Origin: Owenia fusiformis
Taxonomy: Eukaryota; Annelida; Polychaeta; Sabellida; Oweniidae
NCBI GenBank assembly: GCA_903813345.2
Contig: CAIIXF020000001.1
Coordinates: 20,229,915 to 20,293,914 of the forward strand
Length of the DNA stretch: 64,000 nucleotides
Direction: 5' to 3'
A program made the position numbers and the translations under genes. The notes beneath the pieces are model-generated. The model worked only from the letters and a program-made list of their open reading frames with translations. It was not told where the DNA came from and ran no database searches. Of the stretch, positions 24,301 through 36,300 are shown piece after piece; positions within the stretch are counted from its first letter, which is position 1; every line of letters starts with the position of its first letter.

Positions 24301-27300
24301 TGTAAATGTATTTTTAGAGCATTAATTTGTATTTTGTACGAGTTAGTGTGGGGGGGGGGAGTTATTGTTGATGAACGTAGTACCCTTTGGGAACCCGCGT
24401 AACCTGTACATAGGAGTTACCTAAATTTGGAGATCCTGAAAGCTGTTCGTTACTTCTTATTTTCGTGTGACTGTATTGTTTATAAATGAATATCTTATTA
24501 TATGAGGAACTCAACAAATTACTAATATCTAGGCACTGTTCCTCATATGTTTTAGGAATTTCTGCCTTTCCAGGCAAACCAGTATGTTGGCAAAATGCAT
24601 ATATGTACTTGTAATCAGACTGATGTATTGGTTTGTGTTTGATTGTGTTTGTGTTTGTTTTGCTTGCTCATCCAAGTCACATGTATCTAATTGTACACGT
24701 ACATGTAGCTCATACTTTTCAAATGAACTTATCAAGAGTCCCTATAGCCCTGCAAGATCAGGAATAGGGTAATATGCCCTGTTGTACTGAATCATGGAGA
24801 AGAGCAGTTGGACTTTTTAATTGGCACCACATATTAAGCTTGGAAAACATATTGGAACCGGGCTCTCAATTGAAATGTGAATACTCTACTGAATTTTACC
24901 AGCTGGCTGTTATTTTAGTTGCATTTTTAACTCTCTTACTGATTGTAGGAGGGTTACATGTATCTAGTTGTAAATTGCAAATTCTGCCCTTTGTCTTGGT
25001 ATTTGCATTTCACATAGTCTACATTTGCATTATTTTATATACCATGTTGTCTATAATAAGATATTTGGTGAGTCTCTATTCACATACAATACCAATTATA
25101 CTTAATATTTCATTACTAACTGTGGTCATTTCATGTATACCTGGATCTACATTACTTATACATAATCCAAGCCACATGTATTACTTATTGCTCCTATTAT
25201 GTGGGGATATTGAAAGTAATCCAGGCCCATCAGATGACTTAAAAATTTTGTTCAGCAACATTAACAGTGTGAAGGCAGACTCACTAAATCGCTTAAATTT
25301 CCTGAAAAATTATGCAGCAAAGGAGGAGTTTCATATTATAGCCCTATGCGAATCGGGTAATATCACACCTGAAGATCTAAAATCAAAGAATTTTGACATA
25401 AGTAACTATGGCGCACCAAAATTTTGCTCAAACTCTGGCAGAGGCTTGATTTTATGGTCCCATGATTCTGTTGAAGTAAAAATTTTGGATCAATTTAGAT
25501 CAGCTGACCTGGTCAACTGCTGGATTGAAGTTAAACTAAACTTCAAAACATTTCTATATGGATTTTTTTACAGATCACCATCAATGAATGCTAATGATAC
25601 CAGGCGGTACTTCTCTGATTTCAAAGATAATATATCTAATGTGGCAATACATCCGAATAATGGGATATTTATTAATGGGGATTTTAACGCAAGAAATGAT
25701 GTATGGTATGAACATGATCATAACAATTTAGCTGGAACTGAATTATTTAGTACATTAACTGAACTTGATCTTTTGCAACTCGTCTCTGAACCAACCAGAG
25801 TCAGGCAGAACTCAAAGACATGCATTGATTTACTCATAACCAATTCCGAACATGCGATTTCTCACAGAGTTGATCCCCCGATTGGAAACTCTGACCATTG
25901 TGCAATTGTGTCAACCATAAGATCGAGGATCCCAAGAGAGCCATCTATTAAAAAGACCATGTGGAACTTCAGTAATGCTGATCTACAGCAACTTAATGCC
26001 AATATTACTAACTCTGATTGGAGTTTCATATTTGAAGACTCTGTCAATAGTGCAACCAATAGATTTATTGATAATTTTATGTCCATAATCAAGACAAGTA
26101 TTCCTTGCAAAATTTTTTCTACACGTTATGATGATCAACCATGGTTTAATAGCTCAATTAAAAAGGAAATCTATAAACGTAATAAACTTCATCATAAATT
26201 CAAAGCAACAGATAACATAGAATTTTATGAAAAATATGTGACCCAAAATAGAAAAGTAAATCTATTGATTAGCGAGGCCAAAGCAAACCACGAAATCAAA
26301 CTCAGAGAAAAGATTGATAATGTTTCAAAAAACTCTACAGAATATTGGACTTTAATCAAAACTCTTTTGGGTAAAAATCATACAAGCTCATTTCCTGTTC
26401 TTATTGATCCTTTGACAAATATCTCAGCATGCAGCAGCTTTGAAAAGGCTGAAGCTTTTCTAAAATATTTTGCAAGTAAAAACTGTGTTGATATTAATAA
26501 TACCAATGAACCACCACTTGAACTTAGAACAAATACAATATTGCCAGAAATCAGAACTTCTCCACAGGAGGTATTTGAGCTGTTCTCTAACCTAGATGTA
26601 AATAAATCCCATGGACCTGATGAGATAACCAACAAAATGATTAAACATAGCGCCTCTTCTCTTTGTCTTCCTGCCAGTCAATTGTTTAATAGAATTTTAG
26701 ATGAGAATATTTTCCCAGACATCTGGAAAGAAGGCACTGTCATCCCAATATTTAAGAAAGGGGACAGAGGCACAATAAGTAATTATAGACCAGTGACCCT
26801 CTTATGTACTTTTTCTAAAATATTGGAAAGGATCATCCATAAGAGATTACTTCTCCACTTGCTTGAAAATAATTTATTATACAAACTCCAAAGTGGCTTT
26901 TTACCCAAACATAATACAGTGAACCAACTTATTCATATTGTTCATGACCTCCATACTAACATCGATAATGGTAAAAATGTGCGTTCCATATTTCTTGATC
27001 TCACGTCAGCGTTTGACTTAGTTCCACACCATCTTCTTTTAAAAAACACTAAAAGCCTATGGATGTAATGACAATTTTATCTCCTTAATGACATCTTATC
27101 TTTCAAATAGGAGAATACAAGTACGGGTAAACAATAGTTTATCCAAATGGTCAAAAGATCGGGAACAGCGTAATGCCAATTTTGATCCTGGCCATAATGG
27201 TAGTCATAATTTTACCATAAATGCGGGTGTGCCGCAGGGGTCTGTTTTGGGACCCCTATTATTTCTAATTTATATTAACGACTTACCCGACAATCTCAAC

Positions 27301-30300
27301 TCAAAAACTTTTATTTTTGCTGACGACACTTCACTGTATGATGCGTATGATAAAAATGAAGTCTTTTTAAACATTAATCAGCCATTACAAGATGACCTTG
27401 ACACTTTACACCAATGGTCATTACTATGGAGAATGAAATTTAAAGCTCAAAAGAGTGCTGACATAACTTTCTCGGGACAACGCACCCAGAATATTAACCA
27501 ATCTCCCCTAACTTTGGGAGGTGAAGAGATACCCATTTGCACAACGCATAAACATCTTGGACTAGTCCTGGATTGTAAACTTAATTTCAATGCCCATATA
27601 GATCAATTAATTGGTAAAATAACCTCCCTAATTAGACCCTTGAAAGCTCTCTGTAAAAATTTACCAGGTAAGCACCTTGAAAAAATCTATAATGCCTATT
27701 TTTTACCACACTTTGACTATTGTGACATAATCTATAATAAAGCCTCCTTAGCAAAACTACAAGCTCTCGACAGACTGCATTACAAAGCAGCATGCCTGGT
27801 GTCTGGTGCTATCCATGGATCAAGTACAGACAAAGTTCTTTCCTCTATTAATTGGAAAACCCTCTCCTCGAGAAGAGATGAACATTTAAAAATTTTCTTA
27901 TTCAAAGCTCGCTTCAACTGTTTCCCACCCTTTATTTGTGACCTAGTTCGTACATATGAAATCACTCATACCAGAGACCTCAGATTCCAGCATGACTATA
28001 GAATTCCGAATCATTTGAGTTCATCTTGTGGTAAATCCACTATTTTTAATTCCATGAAGGTTTGGAATAAACTGCCAGCAGCGATTAGAGTTGGTCAACC
28101 CATTTCAAGGTTTAAAAGGTCAGTGAGAGAGTACACGAGCCTTGTCTCTGTATCAACTACTAAAATGACTAGGTGCATGCCAAGGCAAATAGAAATCAAA
28201 TTCAATAGACTAAGAGCTGGTCTACTTTTGAACAGTCACTTTTATTCTCATAATTTCCTGTCGGTAACAGATCCCAAATGTCAATGTGGTGAAAAATTTC
28301 AAACCACTGAACACTTTTTAATCAAGTGTCCACTGCTCCTTAATGAACGTGAAGTTCTTCTTGCAGGACTATCAGACTTGGACTGTTTACGAGATTTTGA
28401 AGCATACTCAATTCAAAGGAAAACACATTTTCTATTAAATGGAGATGAAAATTTGGACTTTGAAACAAATGAAAAACTGATTGAAATCACTGCTCACTAT
28501 ACATTTCAAGCTATACTAAGTCTGGGACAGGGTAATTTTTAACATTTGAGCTTGATACCACAACTTGGTACTGGGGAACAAGCAAACCAAACATCAACAA
28601 AAAAGAAAAAGCTTCTCTGAACATTTTGTGTATTTCTGAATATCAATTTTTATTTATCAAAATGTTTCAATTGCCGATAATGTTGTCCTGTCAACAATGG
28701 CAATTTGTAAAAATGTAACCGATTGATTTTTAGAAATAAATATGAAGTATGTAAAAAAAAAAAAAAAACATCCCATGAGGTCCCACATAGGCTCGGTGGG
28801 GCAAAATACCACTGAGTCCCATCAAGCCCATCGAGAATGAACATGTTCATTCTTTCCATGGGACATTGTGGAATTTTCGATCATATGACGTGTTGTGTGA
28901 AGCCCAACATACACCAATGGGGCACGGTGGGATTTGATGGGGACACCATGGGGCATGATAGGACTCTATGGGGCAAAGTCATCAAGGTACCATGGGATTT
29001 TGTGGGATTAGATGGGACAAGATGGGACTCATTGGCTAAATGAGATTTTGCCCCATTGGTATAGATTGGCTTAAGGAGATTCTCAGTGCCATATCTATGT
29101 CAAAACTTAATTGTTAATTGTTATGCCATGACATTAACATGCAAGTGATTTATAATACAAATATGAAAATGGATGTGTTTTAAGCCTCATGGCACAATTC
29201 CTTAGGTAGCAAAATTCTCTTGGGGGCATCTCTAATTTCTGTAAAACCAAAGATCTGAGAATTTATTTTCTTGATATTGATTTCTCACCATCCTCGGGTG
29301 TTTTTGTCATGACTTGAGATGAACTGCTGGGATAGCCCACTATGCTGTTGTTATAGATGGCTCTAACAATCACTTCTATTGTATAATTTGTGAAGGGCAC
29401 AAGACCTGTGATGTGAATGGCTTCTGCCTCTATTTGTAGTCTTAATGTCTGGAAGTAAATGAAATATATGGAGATGATTTAAAGTCCAGGTGTTTTTCTT
29501 TATATAGATGTCGCCTGTATTTTTGCATAATAAGGTATGGCTGGGGTTCACAAAAAGACAACAGCTCTCTAAACAAAATCTTATAAATGAAAAATCCAAT
29601 GCTTGGTCTATTATGTCTAATTTCAGTCATACATTTTAAGCAAACACTAACTTGAAAATCTTACATATTATTATGGTTACCTTATTTTTGTCCCATTTTG
29701 AAATGTAACTGATATCATAGACAACTTCTTTTCCAATTGGGGCAGTTCTCGTCCAGTTGACATAGATACATGTGCTGTTAATAGGTGTAGCCTTAGCAAT
29801 CACAGGATCTGGCTCAACTAAAATTAATATACAGTATATATGTGCATGTACAGTGAATAGCAGCTTGAAATCTCCGGAAATTTTTATCAAAGTATTTGAT
29901 ATTACATGTAATTGTTATCTAATTTTTTTTGTTTATGCCTGGTTTATATTGAACTTTTTTTAGCTCATGGGAATAAATTGCTACTCACTGAATGTTTGTG
30001 GATTTCCTATGAATGTCTGCGAATTTCCTTCAATTTTCAGTTTATTTGCTATGCTTACTTCAAACTTGATATATGTTGCATTTTGTGGGGTTTTTACTTT
30101 GCAAGCTGCTCTGTCAGTGTGTGATGTGGACCATGGACAGGCTGCTTGTCTATTGCAATTTTCGCTGAAATTGTGTGCTCATTCATTCATTTAAATCAAC
30201 AATGTGTAGAATGTAAACAAATGCATACATAAAAATCATGCTTTGGATATCACTGCTTAGGTCAATATGATTTGCTATGTTTCATCAGTGCCATTTTCTA

Positions 30301-33300
30301 GTTTTGTTTCCAATGCAAAAAACTTACCATTGATATTCAAACTTTTGATGGAAAATAATGGTTTGAATATGCTCCAGAGTTGGCCCTGGTGATACTTAAG
30401 TCTTCGCTTCTGATGAGTGTAAAAATATTAATAAAAATAGGTACAATACCATCCATTTGATGCTGTATATATAAGGTGAGAATGGAGTATATATGGTTCA
30501 TGATATTACTGAGTTTATTTGTGAGCATTCTAGCATTCTCACAGAAATTAATTTCTCTTATACAAGGTGACACCAAAAAAACAACTCACCACCATGTAAC
30601 AAATGTAGTTACATTTGTATGCAGACTAATGGGAAAGCTCCCAGGTTGCCAGCTGAATTCTAACAAGCCATTCCAATTTCTCATTTTACACTCAATATTG
30701 TGTGGCTTTTCAGGTAAATCTGTGAAAGAAATGGAATATGTACATTAATATTAGGATTCCTTGCTCTGTGTTCGACCAGATACTTGTTCAATTGAGGGAG
30801 CGTTTGAATTATTTATGGTCTTGGTATCTGTAGTGTTTTATGAACATATGAAGAATGGTGATTGCTAAAAGTGGTATGTACTATAATGTCTAAATTATAA
30901 AATGCTTACATCCTATAAGAGTCATTGTTTCTGCCAATATCTCATCCTCTTTAATGAGGCAGTTGTGAAAGCAATATCCTGTTGTGTTGAGTGTAGACAG
31001 GTGAAAGTGTGGCATATTAGGAACAGACAGGAAAGCTGTATGGTTATTGACCACTGTGACATATTCAGCTGGATATTCTATGGGGTTGCCATTATTGAAA
31101 CTATTTGATAGATACTGAAATAAAAATGATGCCTTGCACAAATGCCAAGAATTATATAGAACACAGGCACTGGCACAAATAGTTGTCCAAAGAAAATCTT
31201 ATTGTTGATTATTGAGATAAATATGGTTGCTCAGTATCAAAACTGAAAAGACTGTATGTGTGTCCTCTGGATAAGACCAAAAATATACTAGCAAGACTGA
31301 ACTGAATTGAACACTAATATCATATTACCCTGGTTTAAAATTCATATTGAAAATCAAGCATGAAATAACCTATATTTATATAAAACATCTAAAATAATGT
31401 GGAAATAAAAAAACATAAACATTACATATATATAAAACAACATAAAAAAACTTATTAAAAAAATGTAACATTATTTAAAGAAAAATTACTAGGACACCAT
31501 TCACTGATGAATCAAAGTAGATCAATCAAAAAGCAATAAATTTACATGTACATTTTGAAATTGTCCTAATCCTCACCTCAAAAGTTATATCATGTGCATT
31601 TTTGTTTCCCTGGTAACCATCTCCAATGATGCATGTTAGGTTCAAATTTCCCCCCACTGCAGCACAGGATTCACCTCCATCCATATGCTTACATAATGGA
31701 TCAGCAATGATTCCTATAATAGAAAGTATTCATTAAGATGATGGGTGATGTGGTGAGAGAAATGTTCTAAATGTTTATGAAGAGGGGGAGAAACCACAGG
31801 GTTCAAAGATGACGTACGTCTATAATGTAAATCTGTATTGATATGACCTATGGTCCTGATTGGTCCAAATAGACAAACAAAAATGGCGGATTCAAAATTT
31901 TCTAATAACGCTTTGAATAATATTATGTTAATTTCTGGGCGTGTTAAACAATATCATAGCCTGTTATTTCACATCATGATAAAGAAAGATGTAAGGAATA
32001 TGTATACACCCTATGCAGACAGAGCCTGTGGGAAATATTGGGTGCGGCGCAAATGAGCAGAGGGTGCGGAGCTAACGGTCATTTTTGAATTTAAAATTGG
32101 GATATTTCTGAAACTAAGCCGTTTTGGGACTTCAAATATACCAAGATATGTGTATTTGACACCAAATATCAATACAATTGTGAAAATAGTAGCGCAATTC
32201 ATTCTATAGCGATGCAGTGTGCCTTAAACCTTTCCCAGACCTATATATTTTGAAACTATCCTTTTAATACTGCGTCCCCAGCATTCATAAAAAATGGTGT
32301 TCAAGATACACTACCCATGCAAATTATTTTTGCATCTTGGAAGCCAGGCAGTATCTGTGTGATTTTATAAAAATTCGGAAATGTTCTTCAGATATGAGCC
32401 CCCTCTAAATATTGGGTGCGGAGGTACGTTTATGGAGCTGCTCCGCACCCAATATTTAGAGGGGGCTCATATCTGAAAAACATTTCCGAATTTTTATAAA
32501 ATCACACGGATACTGCCTGGCTTCCAAGATGCAAAAATAATTTGTATAGATAGTGTACCTTGAACACCATTTGTCACCACCAAAAGTGGTGACATATTGT
32601 TATGGTCTCCGTTTTTTGCGACGGCGTCCGGCGGTTTGTGGTTGGCGTCCGGCGTCTGTAACAATTTCTTACAACTTCCTATAACTTAACAAATACTGTT
32701 TAGACTGACTTCAATTTTTTTCTAAATCATCTACATGTTCTCAGAAGTTCAAATCTGACTTTAGATTTGACATTTGACCTTCAATGACCTTCTCAAGGTC
32801 AAAAAGGTCTTTTTTCAACTTGCTTCACATTGACTAAATTTTTTTCAAAATCATCTACATGTTCTCAGAAATTCAAATCTGACTTAAGATTTGACATTTG
32901 ACCTTCAAATCTGACTTTAGATTTGACATTTGACCTTCAATGACCTTCTCAAGGTCAAAAAAGGTCAAAAAGGTCTGTTTTCAACTTGCTTCAAATTGAC
33001 TAAATTTTTTTTTCAAAATCATCTAAGTGTTCTCAGAAATTCAAATCTGAGTTAAGATTTGACTTAAGATTTGACATTTGACCTTCAATGACCTTCTCAA
33101 GGTCAAAAAAGGTCAAAAATGTCTGTTTTCAACTTGCTTCAAATTGACTAAATTTTTTTTTCAAAATCATCTACGTGTTCTCAGAAATTCAAATCTGACT
33201 TAAGATTTGACATTTGACCTTCAATGACCTTCTCAAGGTCAAAAAAGGTCAAAAAGGTCTGTTTTCAACTTGCTTCAAATTGACTAAAAAAAATTTTCAA

Positions 33301-36300
33301 AATCATCTACGTGTTCTCAGAAATTCAAATCTGACTTTAGATTTGACTTAAGATTTGACATTTGACCTTCAATGACCTTCTCAAAGTCAAAAAAGGTCAA
33401 AAAGGTCTTTTTTCAACTTGCTTCAAATTGACTAAATTTTTTTTTCAAAATCATCTACATGTTCTCAGAAATTCAAATCTGACTGTAGATTTGACATTTG
33501 ACCTTCAATGACCTTCAATGACCTTCTCAAGGTCAAAAAAGGTCAAAAAGGTCTGTTTTCAACTTGCTTCAAATTGACTAAATTTTTTTTTCAAAATCAT
33601 CTACGTGTTCTCAGAAATTCAAATCTGACTTAAGATTTGACTTAAGATTTGACATTTGACCTTCAATGACCTTCTCAAGGTCAAAAAAGGTCAAAAAGGT
33701 CTGTTTTCAACTTGCTTCAAATTGACTAAAAAAAATTTTCAAAATCATCTACGTGTTCTCAGAAATTCAAATCTGACTTTAGATTTGACTTAAGATTTGA
33801 CATTTGACCTTCAATGACCTTCTCAAAGTCAAAAAAGGTCAAAAATGTCTTTTTTCAACTTGCTTCAAATTGACTAAATTTTTTTTTCAAAATCATCTAC
33901 ATGTTCTCAGAAATTCAAATCTGACTTTAGATTTGACATTTGACATTCAATGACCTTCTCAATGTCAAAAAAGGTCAAAAAGATATTTTTTCATCTTGCT
34001 TCAAATTGACTAAATTTTTTTTCAAAATCATCTACATGTTCTCAGAAATTCAATAATGTCTTTAGATTTGACATTTGACCTTCAATGACCTTGTCAAGGT
34101 CAAAAAAGGTCAAAAAGGTCTTTTTTCAACTTGCTTCAAATTGACTAATTTTTTTTTTCAAAATCATCTACATGTTCTCAGAAATTCAAATCTGACTTTA
34201 GATTTGACATTTGACCTTCAATGACCTTCTCAATGTCAAAAAAGGTCAAAAAGGTATTTTTTCATCTTGCTTCAAATTGACTAAATTTTTTTTCAAAATC
34301 ATCTACATGTTCTCAGAAATTCAAATATGACTTTAGATTTGACATTTGACCTTCAATGACCTTGTCAAGGTCAAAAAAGGTCAAAAAGGTCTTTTTTCAA
34401 CTTGCTTCAAATTGACTAATTTTTTTTTTCAAAATCATCTACATGTTCTCAGAAATTCAAATCTGACTTTAGATTTGACATTTGACCTTCAATGACCTTC
34501 TCAAGGTCAAAAAAGGTCAAAAAGGTCTGTTTTCAACTTGCTTCAAATTGACCAAATTTTTTTTTCAAAATCATCTTCATCTTTTCAGAAGTTCAAATTT
34601 GACTTTACAAGTTCTCAGAAATTCAAATCTGACTTAAGTTTGAACTCATAATATTGTGAGCAACTAGGTGGTGACATTTTGTCATGTTAATGCCTTGTTT
34701 ATGAATGCTGGGGACTCAGTATTAAAAGGATAGTTTCAAAATATATAGGTCTGGGAAAGGTTTAAGGCACACTGCGTCGCTATAGAATGAATTGCGCTAC
34801 TATTTTCACAATTGTATTGATATTTGGTGTCAAATACACATATCTTGGTATATTTGAAGTCCCAAAACGGCTTAGTTTCAGAAATATCCCAAATTTAAAT
34901 TCAAAAATGACCATTAGCTCCGCACCCTCCGCTCATTTGCTCCGCACCCAATATTTCCCACAGGCTCTGTCTGCATAGGGTGGTATACATCGATTAAAAA
35001 CATCACAACCACGTGTTATATTCAAAAACTAACAGGTGAGAATTGGCGCAAATGAAGATGGTATGCAAGCGACGTAATATGTCTGTCATCACTAGAGCTC
35101 TGGGGGTTTCCCTCCTCTTATGTTTATGTATGTTGAGATAAATTCATAAACTACTGAGTTGTTATTAGCAAATTATACATGTTTATGTTGGTCTGTTCAC
35201 TTTCAGTTAATGATTTATTTTGTAGAGTTTAAGGGCCGCCTGAATCAATTATCAATTAAATACCGATCTCTGCTTATATGTTTGATTTATTATCCTTTTT
35301 TCTGGAAATCTGAATCTCATTAGTAGATTAAATATACATCGTCAATTAATGATCATCTAAAGTGGATACACTACACAGTAAAACCTGTGTAAGTGGAACA
35401 TCCTTTGGACCACCATTATTGTATACTTCAAGTTAAAAGATGTTATAAACTTGTGGGTTCCACTTGTGGGTTGCTCTATTTACAGACAGGTGTTTCACTA
35501 AACAGTTTTTACTGTATTTAGTAAGTTAAAAAACAGACAGCGCCAGGATATATCATGTGAGAATGAGTCTACTCACTTCCCTTTGTTAGGCCCTGCACAA
35601 CTTCAAGAATCATTTGTAGAATAAAGACTTTCTGCATCAGGGTCATATTGATAATGATATAAGACCAATCTCAATTTAAGTTGAATCCAAGCATTATCTG
35701 GAAAGTAGATACATATTTTAGTATATTGGCCTCGGGAAATATCATATGGACACTCGGCCTTCACCCTCGGTCAATATCATATTTTCCTTGGTCAATATCA
35801 TCTTAAAAATAAAATTCATATTCCATCCCTCTCATTAAATAACCTCTATTTATCTAATACACCTCACATATCAAATACATACCTGCACATATATGGGTAT
35901 GTATAAGATATGTGTGGGTATGTATTATATACCCACACATATCAAATACATAACCATTCATGTCTTAACCACACATCTTACATCTTTACACATCATCACA
36001 TCTACTTTAATCTTGACAGTTATACATTATTCAGCAGAGATATAATTTATGGTTTCACAGTGCTCTTTTACTCCCCACATAGCCATACGATTTTCATTAC
36101 AGAGCAACAGTGATTATCGATTCATATCTGTTCATTTTAGACCGTTGTATGAAGCACAGGTGAACAGTAATGTGATATAACATTGCTTTTCCCCATTATA
36201 AAGACATAAGGAAAAAGAATCAATACAGAAAATGTATCCTTTTTCGAATAATGTTTATTCCATATGATCATTCATCTATATTTGATTTATCATATCATTA

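Larger units (their letters stand above)
24774..28768 (+). mobile_element. Nearly intact LINE (ORF2 only) with 2A-containing ORF2 and poly(A) tail
   Basis: ORF2 (24774-28542, one frameshift), a 210-base 3'UTR and A-run 28753-28768. No ORF1 is present. The DNA between 24231 and 24773 may be leader, but its left edge is unclear. It is inserted in the receptor intron between exons 29289 and 23503, antisense to the receptor. Confidence 0.85.
32007..34982. mobile_element. Foldback element with CAC...GTG ends, TSD GTATA, interrupted by a Helentron-like element
   Basis: Left arm 32007-32423. Right arm is 32441-32571 plus 34699-34982. The arms are ~416 bp each and nearly complementary. Ends CACCCTATGCAGACAGAGCC; GTATA flanks both sides (32002-32006, 34983-34987). 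The right arm is split by the insertion at 32572-34698. Without it the element would be about 850 bp. The matching 63-codon open frames in the two arms (32011-32202, 34787-34978) are just the inverted repeat. Located in receptor intron 1. Confidence 0.85.

Noticed and set aside
24584-24772. Hydrophobic ORF upstream of the LINE ORF2, considered as ORF1
   Set aside because: Too short, and no coiled coil or RRM as seen in the ORF1 at 993-2030.
25862-26635. Minus-strand ORFs within the LINE
   Set aside because: Shadows of the ORF2 reading frame.
30337-30576. Candidate receptor exon with an FN3-like string (ANSGAYSNHYF)
   Set aside because: It has a stop before its donor in the fitting phase, and the exon at 29989-30164 joins both neighbours in phase with the expected cysteines.
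32700-34620. CRISPR-like regular array
   Set aside because: Units are contiguous tandem repeats without unique spacers, in an animal intron, inside a transposon.
32011-34978. Two nearly identical 63-residue ORFs on opposite strands
   Set aside because: They are the two arms of the foldback element read in mirror image, not a gene pair.
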